A stretch of 64,000 nt of DNA from Actinobacillus vicugnae. GTDB taxonomy: Bacteria; Pseudomonadota; Gammaproteobacteria; Enterobacterales; Pasteurellaceae. The notes below the pieces were generated by a model. It did not search any database. It was not told where the DNA came from and saw only the letters and a program-made list of their open reading frames with translations. Positions 19,843-28,846 of this stretch are shown here, in pieces (the first letter of the stretch is position 1; each line of letters begins with the position of its first letter). Where the stretch lies: assembly GCF_901687125.1 (NCBI RefSeq), contig NZ_CABFJY010000048.1, positions 1 to 64,000 on the forward strand, read 5' to 3'. Made by a program: the position numbers and the translations under genes.

Positions 19843-20373
19843 TTAGAAAGCAGAAGTGTCTTGGAAAAGTCCTACTTTTAAATCTGTGGCGGTGTAAATT
19901 ACACGACCATCAACTTCTACTTCTCCATCTGCTAAGCCCATTACCAATTTACGATTGATAACACGCTTCATATGAATACGGTAAGTAACTTTTTTCGCCG
20001 TTGGTAAAATTTGTCCTGTGAATTTTACTTCACCAACACCTAAAGCTCGTCCTTTACCTTTGCCACCAATCCAGCCAAGGAAAAAGCCGACTAACTGCCA
20101 CATCGCATCTAGACCTAAACAGCCAGGCATAACAGGATCACCAATAAAGTGACAAGCAAAGAATGGCAGATCTGGATGAATATCTAATTCAGCTTCGATA
20201 TAACCTTTATCAAATAAGCCACCATTTTCAGTCATTAAATTAATACGATCCATCATCAACATGGTTGGTGCGGGTAATTGTGGGCCTTCTTTGCCAAATA
20301 ATTCGCCACGACCTGATGCTAATAAGTCTTCATAGGTATAGCTTGGTTTGATGTTTGGTGTACAGTTGTTCAT
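19843..20373 (-). CDS. fabA: 3-hydroxydecanoyl-ACP dehydratase/isomerase
   Basis: A 176-residue FabA, which makes trans-2-decenoyl-ACP and isomerises it to the cis-3 form, the branch point of unsaturated fatty acid synthesis. The catalytic pair is visible as H75 ([15 protein letters not shown]) and D89 (LGLDAMWQL). The length matches the family. It has its own promoter region because lonH upstream ends in a strong terminator. lonH/ycbZ next to fabA is the same order as in enteric bacteria. Confidence 0.97.
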   Translation of the reverse strand: MNNCTPNIKPSYTYEDLLASGRGELFGKEGPQLPAPTMLMMDRINLMTENGGLFDKGYIEAELDIHPDLPFFACHFIGDPVMPGCLGLDAMWQLVGFFLGWIGGKGKGRALGVGEVKFTGQILPTAKKVTYRIHMKRVINRKLVMGLADGEVEVDGRVIYTATDLKVGLFQDTSAF

Positions 20374-20397
20374 TTTTTTATTCCAATAAATATAGAA

Positions 20398-20448
20398 AAA
20401 AGCCCGTACTATCAGGGCTCCGAATTTTGAGCGATAGTACAGGCTTTT
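20398..20448 (-). terminator. lonH Rho-independent terminator
   Basis: A 16-bp stem with one mismatch (20398-20413 with 20433-20448), followed on the minus strand by a run of T. It separates lonH from fabA. Confidence 0.85.
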
Positions 20449-20483
20449 AAATCAGCGTACAACTGTTAGCTGAGCTTGTCGGA

Positions 20484-22121
20484 TCAGTGCTTGTTAAACC
20501 ATTGGCAAATTTTCGTGAAAAATGAACCGCTTTCTTCATGTTCTTGCCCCTGTTCAATTTGTTGATGAATCAGGTTAAATATAGCAGGCTTAGCTTTTTT
20601 CGGTTGGGCTTCATCCTCATAAAAATCGTAATTGAGCAAAATTTGAATTGCCTCAAACACGTTTTCAACTGCCCAAATTTTAAACTTTTCTGCTTTTACT
20701 GCTTCGATAACTTCTGGTTTTAAGCTCAAATGAGAGACGCAGGTCGCAGGAATAATAACGCCTTGTTTGCCGTTTAGTTCTCGAGCATCGCAAATATTAA
20801 AGAAGCCTTCAATTTTTTGATTTACTCCACCAACACTTAATACGTTACCGAATTGGTCAATTGAACCTGTTACGGCAATAGATTGCGGTAATGCTAACTT
20901 AGCAAGTGCGCTGATCAATACGCAAAAAATCGCTAAGGATGAGCTATCACCATCTACTTCACCATAGGATTGTTCAAAAGCAAGTGAAGCAGAAAAGGGG
21001 AGTTGTGTTGGAAATTCCAATAAATTGGCTAAGCAAGATTGCGCAATAATAATGCCTTTTGAATGAATATTTCCGCCTAATTCCACTTTGCGTTCAATAT
21101 CAGTAATTTCACCATCACCATGTTGTACATTGCAACTAATACGCAATGGCTCACCGAATGAATGCGGTACGCCTTCAAATTCAATCACCGATAAACCATT
21201 TATTTGCCCAACTTCTTCATCATCAGTTTTAATATATAATTGATTTGCTAGAATGTCTTGAGTGGTATATTTATTTAATATAGAAGATTGTTGCTCTAAA
21301 TAATCAAAGTAGCTATTAACCTGTGTTAAAACGGTAGGGTTTTTATAAAAATTTGCAATACCTAATAAATGTTTCTTCAGTAAAGTAGGTGAAATAGAAA
21401 CTAATTCTTGGCTTTCACTATCTCTTACATAAGCTTGTAAAAATTGATTTAATGCTTTGTTTTTAAATGAAGTTTTAATTAGCGTTTTCGCCATGGATTG
21501 AACATAGGTACCCCATTGTTCAATACTTTCATCATTAAGTGTTAAATAAGATTCAACTTCGGTATATTGTGCAAATTGATATAAGCTATCATCATATTCA
21601 GCTAATAATGAAATATCTTCTCGGCTACCAATTAAGACTAATTTAAATTTAGATTGAATCGGGTTAAGAAGATATGGGATATTATTTACTGAATGTTGTT
21701 CAAATGAACCAAATAATAAAGCCTGTTTTAATTTATCCCATTGCGTAATATCTAATAATAAGGAATTAACATTCAGCATTAAAATACCATTATTGGCTTG
21801 CTGGATTGCTCCTACTACATTTTCTACTTGTTGTGTTTTTTCAAGATAAATACTATAACCGAATAAGTGATTACGATTAAATTCGGTTTTGGTTACCAGA
21901 GGAGATTCAAGATTTGTAGCAAGATAATGTTCAATTTCTTGGATAAATTCAGGGAAAGTTTCGGTTTTGATCACTAATAGCGAACCAAATTGTCCACGTT
22001 TGAATTGGTCAATCGCTTGTTTTGCATTGGGTTGGAAATCAAAAAAACTCACATCCTTATTTGTTGTTTGAAATGAGTGATGTAAGGTAAGTGATTGCCA
22101 GTCTAATGGGGTTAAATTCAC
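20484..22121 (-). CDS. lonH: Lon-family ATP-dependent protease LonH (YcbZ-like)
   Basis: A 545-residue protein with a degenerate AAA-like N-terminal half and a C-terminal Lon protease domain. The catalytic serine is in GEVDGDSSSLA and the lysine in VGGVNQKIEGFF. It matches the YcbZ/LonH type (E. coli about 586 residues). Its placement between fabA and the divergent matP gene is the conserved arrangement. Whether it degrades specific substrates in this organism is unknown. Confidence 0.9.
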   Translation of the reverse strand: MNLTPLDWQSLTLHHSFQTTNKDVSFFDFQPNAKQAIDQFKRGQFGSLLVIKTETFPEFIQEIEHYLATNLESPLVTKTEFNRNHLFGYSIYLEKTQQVENVVGAIQQANNGILMLNVNSLLLDITQWDKLKQALLFGSFEQHSVNNIPYLLNPIQSKFKLVLIGSREDISLLAEYDDSLYQFAQYTEVESYLTLNDESIEQWGTYVQSMAKTLIKTSFKNKALNQFLQAYVRDSESQELVSISPTLLKKHLLGIANFYKNPTVLTQVNSYFDYLEQQSSILNKYTTQDILANQLYIKTDDEEVGQINGLSVIEFEGVPHSFGEPLRISCNVQHGDGEITDIERKVELGGNIHSKGIIIAQSCLANLLEFPTQLPFSASLAFEQSYGEVDGDSSSLAIFCVLISALAKLALPQSIAVTGSIDQFGNVLSVGGVNQKIEGFFNICDARELNGKQGVIIPATCVSHLSLKPEVIEAVKAEKFKIWAVENVFEAIQILLNYDFYEDEAQPKKAKPAIFNLIHQQIEQGQEHEESGSFFTKICQWFNKH

Positions 22122-22205
22122 GAAAATGCCTCATAATAGAAATTTGGTTTATTATACAGAATTCCGTTATACTTGCCTAAGTTTAAGCACTGTGAAGAGA
22201 AGAAA

Positions 22206-22652
22206 ATGCGCTATCAAAAGTTAGAAATTCAAGAAGCGAATTGGAAATGGAAATATTTGCTCAAAAAGCATCGAGAAGGTGAAAATATTACTAAGTACGA
22301 AGAAAGCAGTTTGATTGAGCTAAAAGTACAACTGTTAACCACCTTGCAACATTCACCAGAAGAAATTGAGCAATGGATTAAAACAGAAATGACCGCGGAA
22401 CAGCGTAAAAAGATGCGCCAATCAGTGCGAGCAAGAAGAAAGCGTTATTTTAATGCAGAAAAAATTACTACGAAGAAAAAATCTATTGATTTAGAGTATG
22501 CGAGTTGGCTGAGATTGTCTAAATACGCCAAAGAGAAATCAATGACGCTTTCAGAAGCAGTGAACTATTTAATGGATGAAGTTGAGAATCAGCAGATCTA
22601 TCAAGAACAAATGGCAAAAATGAAATCTAGCCTCAAAGATTTACTCAAATAA
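22206..22652 (+). CDS. matP: Macrodomain Ter protein MatP
   Basis: A 148-residue MatP, which binds matS sites and organises the chromosome terminus. Conserved features are the N-terminal WKWKYLLKKHREGE, the basic RARRKRYFNAE and the ribbon-helix-helix segment KKKSIDLEYASWLRLSKYA. The frame is open from 22173, but the ATG at 22206 (after AGAGAAGAAA) gives the family start MRYQKLE. It is divergent from lonH, as in enteric bacteria. No matS palindrome was searched systematically. Confidence 0.95.
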   Translation: MRYQKLEIQEANWKWKYLLKKHREGENITKYEESSLIELKVQLLTTLQHSPEEIEQWIKTEMTAEQRKKMRQSVRARRKRYFNAEKITTKKKSIDLEYASWLRLSKYAKEKSMTLSEAVNYLMDEVENQQIYQEQMAKMKSSLKDLLK

Positions 22653-22680
22653 GCGGTCTGGTTTCACTTAAAATTTACAA

Positions 22681-22713
22681 AAATGCCCTTGTATATTGCT
22701 TACAAGGGCATTT
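22681..22713. terminator. Bidirectional terminator between matP and trpS
   Basis: A perfect 13-bp stem (aaatgcccttgta 22681-22693 and 22701-22713) with a 7-nt loop. T tracts occur on both sides, serving the convergent matP and trpS genes. Confidence 0.9.
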
Positions 22714-22725
22714 GTTTTTCTAAGG

Positions 22726-23754
22726 TTATTTTACAAATCCAACAAGTTGATAAACTTCTTCAAGGGTTTTTCTTGCACGAACACGCGCTTTTTCTGCACC
22801 TTCACGGAAGATTTGCTCAAGGAGTGCTTCGTCTTGGCGGAAGTGGTTGTAGCGTGTTTGAAGGTCGGTTAAAAGTGTAGAAACTTGTTCTGCCACTTCA
22901 GTTTTTAAGTGGCCGTACATTTTTCCTTCAAATTCAGCCTCTAAGTCAGTAATTGTTTTGCCTGTTACCGCTGAAAGAATATCTAATAAGTTTGATACAC
23001 CCGCTTTATTTTCACGGTCATAGCGAACGACAGGTGGTTCATCACCATCGGTCATTGCACGCTTGATTTTTTTCACAACCGCTTTCGGATCTTCTAATAA
23101 ACCGATAACGTTATTGCGGTTATCATCTGATTTTGACATTTTTTTGCTTGGCTCAAGCAACGACATCACGCGTGCGCCAGCCTTAGAAATAAAGACTTCT
23201 GGTACTGCAAATACGGGTTCAATCAGATTACCTTCCGCATCTTTTTTGCCATATAATGCATTAAAACGGTTAGCGATATCACGGGTAATTTCTAAGTGTT
23301 GCTTTTGGTCATCGCCAACAGGCACTTGGTTTGCTTGATAAAGTAAAATATCTGCTGCCATTAAAACAGGATAAGTAAATAAACCTACGTTTACGTTTTC
23401 TTCATAACGTGCTGATTTATCTTTAAATTGCGTCATTCGGCTCATTTCACCAAAGTAGGTATAGCAATTTAATACCCATGCTAATTGGGTGTGTTCGGGC
23501 ACGTGAGATTGAATAAAAATAGTGCTTTTGTTTGGGTCAATACCACAAGCTAAATAAAGTGCTAGTACGTCTAAAGAGGCTTTACGCAGTGCGACTGGAT
23601 CTTGACGCACGGTGATAGCGTGTAAATCTACAATACAGAAAAGGCAATCGTAATCATCTTGCATTTTCACCCAGTTACGTAATGCGCCTAAATAGTTACC
23701 GATCGTCAATTCGCCTGATGGCTGCACGCCACTAAATACAATAGGTTTGCTCAT
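22726..23754 (-). CDS. trpS: Tryptophan-tRNA ligase
   Basis: A 342-residue class I synthetase that charges tRNA-Trp. The HIGH-type motif is in [18 protein letters not shown], the signature loop is [11 protein letters not shown], and GDDQKQHLE is present. The length matches bacterial TrpRS. It lies downstream of gph in the same orientation, as in the dam-rpe-gph-trpS group of enteric bacteria. An inverted uptake-signal pair in the 144-base gap may attenuate read-through. Confidence 0.98.
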   Translation of the reverse strand: MSKPIVFSGVQPSGELTIGNYLGALRNWVKMQDDYDCLFCIVDLHAITVRQDPVALRKASLDVLALYLACGIDPNKSTIFIQSHVPEHTQLAWVLNCYTYFGEMSRMTQFKDKSARYEENVNVGLFTYPVLMAADILLYQANQVPVGDDQKQHLEITRDIANRFNALYGKKDAEGNLIEPVFAVPEVFISKAGARVMSLLEPSKKMSKSDDNRNNVIGLLEDPKAVVKKIKRAMTDGDEPPVVRYDRENKAGVSNLLDILSAVTGKTITDLEAEFEGKMYGHLKTEVAEQVSTLLTDLQTRYNHFRQDEALLEQIFREGAEKARVRARKTLEEVYQLVGFVK

Positions 23755-23830
23755 TGTTTTTGTTCTCTTAATTGGTAAAAAATTGTTTGGATTATACCGT
23801 TTGCTAGCTTATTCGCCAACGAGAAAAGCA

Positions 23831-23886
23831 CAAGCGGTCAAATTCCATAAATTTTTTGCAAAATACTCAGGGAATTTGGTCGCTTG
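23831..23886 (-). terminator. Inverted uptake-signal pair between gph and trpS
   Basis: Arms 23831-23846 and 23871-23886 pair at 14 of 16 positions and hold two opposing uptake cores. Confidence 0.6.
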
Positions 23887-23898
23887 TTATGAAGAGGG

Positions 23899-24564
23899 CT
23901 AACTTACAATCTTTAATACATCTGCAAATTCGCTGGTGACGAAAGTGGGATTCGATTGTTCAATTGGGACATTGTAGTTATAACCGTAAGTTAAACCAAC
24001 AACATCACAGCCTGCAGCGTGAGAAGCAATCACATCGTTTTCGGAGTCGCCAACAAACAGCAATTCACTTGGTTGAATCGCAAATTTTTCGCAGATAAAT
24101 AACATTGGATCGGGATGTGGTTTAATTTTCGGTACTGATTGTCCGCCAAGCGTTTCGCTGAATAAATGATAAATACCGAAAGCAGATAATACTGGCTCAA
24201 CTAATTTAGTCGGTTTATTGGTGATCACCACGAGCGTATAGCTCTGGGCTTTTAGTGTTTCTAATGTTGCCTTTACATTTGGGTATAGCACGCTTTCTTC
24301 GCAAATATAAGTGGCATAATATTTATCAAAACTGCTACGCAATTGAACTAATTTTTGTGCATCGAATATTTTGCCTGTATAAGCAATCGCATTTTGAAAG
24401 AAAATATCAGCGCCTTTGCCAATCCAAGTTAGCACTTTTTCTTGAGTAGTGGTTGGTAGCCCGTGTTCGGCAAACATTGAATTCACTACCAAAGTTAAAT
24501 CAGGTAGGGTATTGACCAAAGTACCATCAAGGTCAAAGCCAATCACTTTATATTTTGATGCCAT
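23899..24564 (-). CDS. gph: Phosphoglycolate phosphatase
   Basis: A 221-residue HAD-family phosphatase. The nucleophile motif is GFDLDGTLVNT, followed by VVITNKPTK and the acid pair in FVGDSENDV. Gph removes phosphate from 2-phosphoglycolate released during repair of oxidised DNA ends. The family is broad, but position directly ahead of trpS supports gph. The start ATG at 24564 is preceded on the minus strand by GAGGAATC. Confidence 0.93.
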   Translation of the reverse strand: MASKYKVIGFDLDGTLVNTLPDLTLVVNSMFAEHGLPTTTQEKVLTWIGKGADIFFQNAIAYTGKIFDAQKLVQLRSSFDKYYATYICEESVLYPNVKATLETLKAQSYTLVVITNKPTKLVEPVLSAFGIYHLFSETLGGQSVPKIKPHPDPMLFICEKFAIQPSELLFVGDSENDVIASHAAGCDVVGLTYGYNYNVPIEQSNPTFVTSEFADVLKIVS

Positions 24565-24604
24565 AATGATTCCTCGTTTTCTTCATTTCAGTTTAAATTT
24601 AGCC

Positions 24605-24636
24605 AATAAAAAACCGTAACGTTGATAGTTACGGCT
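24605..24636 (-). terminator. Terminator of the 28-residue membrane peptide gene
   Basis: The stem ccgtaac/gttacgg with a 7-nt loop is followed by a T run on the minus strand, 12 bases after the stop codon at 24648. Confidence 0.75.
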
Positions 24637-24647
24637 TTTTCTAATTC

Positions 24648-24734
24648 TTATGAGTGTTTTGCGGCATAATTTAGCCAAATTACACAAGCTAAGGCAATTA
24701 AGGTAAACACTGCTAAGGCAATAGTCAAATTCAT
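24648..24734 (-). CDS. 28-residue hydrophobic membrane peptide
   Basis: A very short gene encoding MNLTIALAVFTLIALACV followed by IWLNYAAKHS, that is, one membrane helix with a short polar tail. Support comes from a strong AAGGAG 9 nt ahead of the ATG, an ATGA overlap with the end of an upstream (broken) membrane reading frame, and a terminator directly after the stop. Size and topology recall small accessory subunits of membrane complexes, but the function is not known. Confidence 0.65.
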   Translation of the reverse strand: MNLTIALAVFTLIALACVIWLNYAAKHS

Positions 24735-24966
24735 AACTCTTTCTCCTTAAATGATTTTTTACGGCAAATTCTACCGCCTAATAAAAATAGATAAGTCGCC
24801 AATAGTAATAATGCGCTATTTATTAAGCGAAAATCTAATCCGTTTTACTATATAGAATTACAGGCAATGCCAATAATGCGACTTTGGCAATATCATCACA
24901 TATTTTGCCCCAAGATTCAAACGACGCTTTTTCCACGAGTTGCTGAAATAAATTCCACCTATCTAT
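24731..24966 (-). pseudogene. Frameshifted small membrane protein gene
   Basis: Two adjoining minus-strand frames read as one protein. The first runs from 24966 to 24838 (WNLFQQLVEKASFESWGK, then DDIAKVALLALPVILY) and meets a stop at 24835. The second, from 24835, gives INSALLLLATYLFLLGGR and a basic tail, ending in a TGA that overlaps the ATG of the 28-residue gene. No ATG exists for the first part; a TGA at 24967-24969 bounds it. This looks like a roughly 75-80 residue two-helix protein that has lost its start and gained a frameshift. The family is not recognised. The rest of this gap, up to about 25020, holds nothing I can name. Confidence 0.5.
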
Positions 24967-25020
24967 TCAACTGTTAATTTATCTTTGTTCGATCTTGAAC
25001 GCAAAATTGAAGCAATAAAA

Positions 25021-25064
25021 AAGCGGTTGAATTTCAGCAAAAATTTACCAAAATTCAACCGCTT
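25021..25064 (-). terminator. lgt terminator from inverted uptake signals
   Basis: A perfect 14-bp stem (aagcggttgaattt 25021-25034 with 25051-25064) directly after the lgt stop, with a T run following on the minus strand. Confidence 0.85.
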
Positions 25065-25068
25065 GCCA

Positions 25069-25863
25069 TTATGCCTTTTTACGGCGATATGCCCAAAGTA
25101 TAATCAGTAGCCCACCGATAATCATTGGCATTGAAAGTAATTGACCTCGAGTGATCAAATCATCTACTGTATTTACATTTGGATCAATATCACGCACATA
25201 TTCCACTAAGAAACGGAATACGCCGTAACCGATGAGGAATAAGCCCGCTACTGAGCCTGCAGGGCGAGGCTTTCTGATAAACCAATTCAGGATAAAGAAT
25301 AACACTACGCCTTCTAAGAAAAATTCATAGAGCTGTGAAGGATGACGAGGTAAATAGCCACCGCTTGGGAATAATACTGCCCAAGGCACGTCGGTTACAC
25401 GCCCCCAAAGTTCATCGTTGATAAAATTTCCGATGCGTCCCATTCCTAATCCAAATGGAATCAATGGCGCAATAAAATCCGCCGTGTGCCAGAAGCTACG
25501 TTTTTGACGGAACGAAATCCAAATCATCGCAACAATCACACCGATTAAACCACCATGGAAAGACATACCTCCTTCCCAAATGCGGAATAAAAATACGGGA
25601 TCTTGCAAGAAGCGGTCAAAATTATAGAAGAACACATCGCCGATACGCCCGCCTAATACAACCCCCCAGAAACAGGTATAGATTAGCTGATCAACTTGTT
25701 CGGTACTCCAAACACCATTTGAGTTTTTTGCTCGTCGCATACCTAGCCAATAAGCGAAACCAAAGCCAATTAAGTACATTAGTCCATACCAGCGCAGTGC
25801 GATAGGGCCAACACTAAAAATAATCGGATCAATTTGTGGAAACTGAATAAATTGTTCGTTCAT
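25069..25863 (-). CDS. lgt: Prolipoprotein diacylglyceryl transferase
   Basis: A 264-residue inner-membrane enzyme that adds diacylglycerol to the lipobox cysteine of prolipoproteins, the first step of lipoprotein maturation. Seven membrane helices can be traced. The signature [14 protein letters not shown], the His/Tyr region [11 protein letters not shown] and the loop HPSQLYE are present. It is last in the rppH-tauE-lgt series, 51 bases after the TauE gene. Lipoproteins elsewhere in the window (PepO, LoiP, the CDI immunity lipoprotein) would be its substrates. Confidence 0.97.
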   Translation of the reverse strand: MNEQFIQFPQIDPIIFSVGPIALRWYGLMYLIGFGFAYWLGMRRAKNSNGVWSTEQVDQLIYTCFWGVVLGGRIGDVFFYNFDRFLQDPVFLFRIWEGGMSFHGGLIGVIVAMIWISFRQKRSFWHTADFIAPLIPFGLGMGRIGNFINDELWGRVTDVPWAVLFPSGGYLPRHPSQLYEFFLEGVVLFFILNWFIRKPRPAGSVAGLFLIGYGVFRFLVEYVRDIDPNVNTVDDLITRGQLLSMPMIIGGLLIILWAYRRKKA

Positions 25864-25914
25864 ATGATTCCTTTAAAAAAATTCCCCTCAAAGATAGAGG
25901 GGAGAACATCGAAA

Positions 25915-26706
25915 TTATTTTAAAAACATATTAATTGCGATAACAACCAGCATCACTGCAAAGGCTTTTTTTAGGATCGCAACAGGCAAAACGTTTGCTG
26001 CATTGGCACCTAATTTAGAAGTGAAATAAGAGGTTAAGGTAATGCCTAATAAAGCTGGCAAATAAACATAACCTAATGAATAATCAGGCATATTTTCTAA
26101 ATTCCAACCGCTTGCAATAAAGCTGAAAGTACCAGATAAACCTAAAAATGCGCCGCAGAATGAAGAGGTGCCGATTGCACGTTTCATTTCTAAGCCTCGG
26201 CTATTGAGGAATGGCACAATAAATGCACCACCGCCGATGCCTGCAACACTTGATAATGCACCAATGACACCGCCTGCAACAATGGTTGATTGGGTCGTAA
26301 GCGGTTTAATTTTCTGTTCTTTTTGCAACGAGAAAATCATACGGGCAGCGAGATAGACTACCATTACAGCAAATAATTTCGACATTAATTTGGCATCCAA
26401 GCCACTGATCACTAAGCCCGCTAAAAAAACGGAAATCATAATAGAAGGAATAAATACTTTACTAATATCCCAATCTACATTACCTAATTTGTGATGGCGT
26501 TGTGCCGATGAAAAAGCAGTGACCACAATGGTGGAAAATGAAGTGCCTAATGCCACAGACATTAGATTTTCAGGGCTAATGCCAGCCATTGGCAATAAAT
26601 AGACCAAACTTGGTACGATAATCAAACCGCCACCGATACCAAATAACCCCGCTAAAAAGCCAACAACAGTTCCTAATACGAGGCAACTTAAAAATACTTC
26701 AATCAT
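25915..26706 (-). CDS. TauE/SafE-family anion exporter
   Basis: A 263-residue membrane protein with the two-fold TauE/SafE arrangement: glycine-rich GFLAGLFGIGGGLIIVPSL in the first half and GALSSVAGIGGGAFIVPFL in the second, with about eight helices. The family moves sulfite, sulfonates or other organic anions; the substrate is not shown here. It shares one base (TAATG) with the rppH stop, so the two are translationally coupled. Its function is otherwise independent of RNA decapping. Confidence 0.9.
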   Translation of the reverse strand: MIEVFLSCLVLGTVVGFLAGLFGIGGGLIIVPSLVYLLPMAGISPENLMSVALGTSFSTIVVTAFSSAQRHHKLGNVDWDISKVFIPSIMISVFLAGLVISGLDAKLMSKLFAVMVVYLAARMIFSLQKEQKIKPLTTQSTIVAGGVIGALSSVAGIGGGAFIVPFLNSRGLEMKRAIGTSSFCGAFLGLSGTFSFIASGWNLENMPDYSLGYVYLPALLGITLTSYFTSKLGANAANVLPVAILKKAFAVMLVVIAINMFLK

Positions 26707-27323
26707 TACGATTTTCCTTTCTGATGTTGATGATTCCAGCCACGAGTAGGTTTGCGAAATTCACGTTTTTGGTAGTCACGCTTTTGAAAATCACGTTTTC
26801 CTGTACGTTCTACTCGAAGTTTTTCCGTTGTTTCTAATTTTTTTGATTCATTTAATAACACCGCTGCAAATTCTTTCATGACTTTGCGATATACATCACG
26901 TTTAAATGATACGACTTGACGTACAGGGTACCAAAAGCTTACCCAACGCCAGCCATCAAATTCAGGATTTTTGGTTGCTTTTAAATCAATCGTGTTTTCA
27001 TCACTGACAAGTTGTAGCAAAAACCAACGTTGCTTTTGCCCGATACAGACTGGCAGAGAACCATCGCTACGCACTAAGCGTTTTGGTAATTTATATTTCA
27101 GCCAATATTTAGACGCCCATAATAATCGCACATCTTTTTTAGTTAAGCCGACTTCTTCGTAGAGCTCACGGTACATTGCTGCTTCAATGTTTTCACCCTC
27201 ATTAATTCCACCTTGTGGAAACTGCCAAGAGTTTTGTCCAAACCGTTTTGCCCACAGAACTTGTCCTGCTGTATTGCAAATGACGATACCAACATTTGGG
27301 CGGTAGCCATCGAAATCGATCAC
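26706..27323 (-). CDS. rppH: RNA pyrophosphohydrolase
   Basis: A 205-residue Nudix enzyme that removes pyrophosphate from 5'-triphosphate mRNA and so starts RNase E-dependent decay. The full Nudix box is visible ([20 protein letters not shown]), as are the family start [14 protein letters not shown] and GQNSWQFPQ. The C-terminal tail after about residue 160 is strongly basic (repeated KRDFQKR-like units). It is first in a series with tauE and lgt; in enteric bacteria ptsP lies between rppH and lgt. The region upstream is the candidate origin. Confidence 0.96.
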   Translation of the reverse strand: MIDFDGYRPNVGIVICNTAGQVLWAKRFGQNSWQFPQGGINEGENIEAAMYRELYEEVGLTKKDVRLLWASKYWLKYKLPKRLVRSDGSLPVCIGQKQRWFLLQLVSDENTIDLKATKNPEFDGWRWVSFWYPVRQVVSFKRDVYRKVMKEFAAVLLNESKKLETTEKLRVERTGKRDFQKRDYQKREFRKPTRGWNHQHQKGKS

Positions 27324-27404
27324 TGAGCCACCTTATTATTTTACGTAAAGAGAAAATAGGTGAGATTGTTTCACACTTTAGCGCTTTGAACAACCACTAA
27401 AGCC

Positions 27405-27760
27405 AATTTTGTAGATAAGTCTGTGGATAAGTTGTCAAACAAATGAGTATGCTTATTGAATAACTCAGTTAAGTATTTGTTTTTATTTGAAGGAGAGTTG
27501 GATCACATTTTCGATCTAACACCGATCCTTTTGAGTAAAAAGATCGGCTGTTTTAGAGAATAATTCAGCAAGTATATGGATAACTTTCCAGATTAAGACG
27601 AGATTAGCATTTTTTATTCACACTGGAGATCTATTTATCCCCATCATCTGTGGATAAAATTGTGATAGATTAGAATAATGATCGTGAATAACTTTAGTTA
27701 TCCAATTAAGAGGTGAAAATTTTATATTAAAAACAATAGCTTATATATTTATGCACAATG
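27405..27760. other. Candidate chromosomal replication origin (DnaA-box cluster)
   Basis: Within a 534-base gene-free gap there are four perfect DnaA boxes of the TTATNCACA type (27422-27430 minus, 27614-27622 plus, 27649-27657 minus, 27749-27757 plus), near matches with one mismatch at 27410-27418, 27575-27583, 27635-27643 and 27683-27691, and six GATC sites between 27501 and 27683. The first three GATC sites recur every 11-12 bases, like the 13-mers of E. coli oriC, and an AT-rich stretch lies at 27717-27755. mnmG, mioC and dnaA are not adjacent. A DnaA-titration locus is the main alternative. Confidence 0.6.
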
Positions 27761-27804
27761 TCGAAAAAGAGGATATGTTTGATGATTGTTTTTTATACAA
27801 AATA

Positions 27805-27835
27805 AAAAGCAGATCGTAATTAATGATCTGCTTTT
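27805..27835 (-). terminator. loiP terminator
   Basis: An 11-bp stem (aaaagcagatc, 27805-27815, with 27825-27835) followed by T-rich sequence on the minus strand, 22 bases after the loiP stop. Confidence 0.85.
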
Positions 27836-27857
27836 AGGTGATTAATTGAATGACAAA

Positions 27858-28610
27858 TTATTTTTTGCTTGTTTGATACACTTTCATCGCCTCAGGTAGT
27901 AAGCGTTCAAGATTGGCTTGGCGATCTGCGTTTGATGGGTGAGTTGAGAAGATCGAGTTACCTGAATTGCCAGCTGCTTTGCTCATTTTTACCCACACAT
28001 TTGGTGCAGCAGAAGGGTTATAACCTGCACGAGCCATTAACATTAACCCAATTTCATCCGCTTCAGTTTCTTGGTTACGAGAGAAGGGTTTATTTGCAAT
28101 TAAATCTGTCCCTGTGCTTAATAAGCCACCCGTATCTGTGCCTAATGCCACAGAGGCTGCAGCATCGGCAACCGCACCTAAAATACCCGTTGTCATTTCA
28201 AAGTTATAAGCCGATTTACTATGCTCTTGCAAAGCGTGTGCCATTTCATGCCCCATTACTGTTGCAATTTCGTCATCGGTCATGTTCAAACGTTCAACTA
28301 AGCCCGTATAAAAGCCCATTTTACCGCCTGCCATTGCCCAAGCGTTTAGTTCTTTTGAGCGGAACACAGTAATTTCCCAATTAAATGGCACACCTGTGGT
28401 ATTTGCTTGTTCAGCATAAGGCTTCATGCGATTAAATACGGTTTGGATACGTTTGGCAGTTGCAGAAGTGGTATCAATGGCGCGTACATTTTGTTGCTTC
28501 ATTTTTATATAACCTTGTTCCGCCTGTGAATTCATTTGGTGGGTGTTTACACAAGCGACAATACCTGCCAATACAAAGGCGGAAAAACCAAGTTTTTTCA
28601 CTAATTTCAT
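27858..28610 (-). CDS. loiP: M48-family metalloprotease lipoprotein (LoiP-like)
   Basis: A protein of about 250 residues with a lipoprotein signal (FSAFVLAGIVAC) and the M48 zinc motif HEMAHALQEH, plus the third-ligand region NQETEADEIG. It matches YggG/LoiP, an outer-membrane-associated protease induced by low osmolarity in E. coli. The ATG at 28616 lies directly against AAGGA, while the ATG at 28610 is 7 nt from it, so the second is preferred (two residues shorter). Surface or periplasmic quality control is the likely role. Confidence 0.9.
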   Translation of the reverse strand: MKLVKKLGFSAFVLAGIVACVNTHQMNSQAEQGYIKMKQQNVRAIDTTSATAKRIQTVFNRMKPYAEQANTTGVPFNWEITVFRSKELNAWAMAGGKMGFYTGLVERLNMTDDEIATVMGHEMAHALQEHSKSAYNFEMTTGILGAVADAAASVALGTDTGGLLSTGTDLIANKPFSRNQETEADEIGLMLMARAGYNPSAAPNVWVKMSKAAGNSGNSIFSTHPSNADRQANLERLLPEAMKVYQTSKK

Positions 28611-28846
28611 CTTCATTCCTTACTGATTTGTTTTTTATAGTTAGCGTTGTTGAATCCCGTTAGCTCAAGCGGAATCTTAAAGAAAAATTGTTTTCCGTTC
28701 AAAGAATACAAAGATATCAACAGCTTCGAATTAGCCCAAGCATTTGGCATTAATAATGAATAAAAATTCAAAAGTTATTCGATTTATTGCTTACTTGTCG
28801 AAGCAAATAAACAATGAGATTATAGCTTATTATCAATGGAGGTGAC

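Noticed and set aside
20398-20448. Hairpin between lonH and fabA as a fatty-acid regulator operator
   Set aside because: It has terminator structure with a T run on the lonH strand and does not look like a known FadR or FabR site.
27869-28372. 167-codon plus-strand frame opposite loiP
   Set aside because: Antisense to the M48 peptidase with intact HEMAH motif; no recognisable domain.
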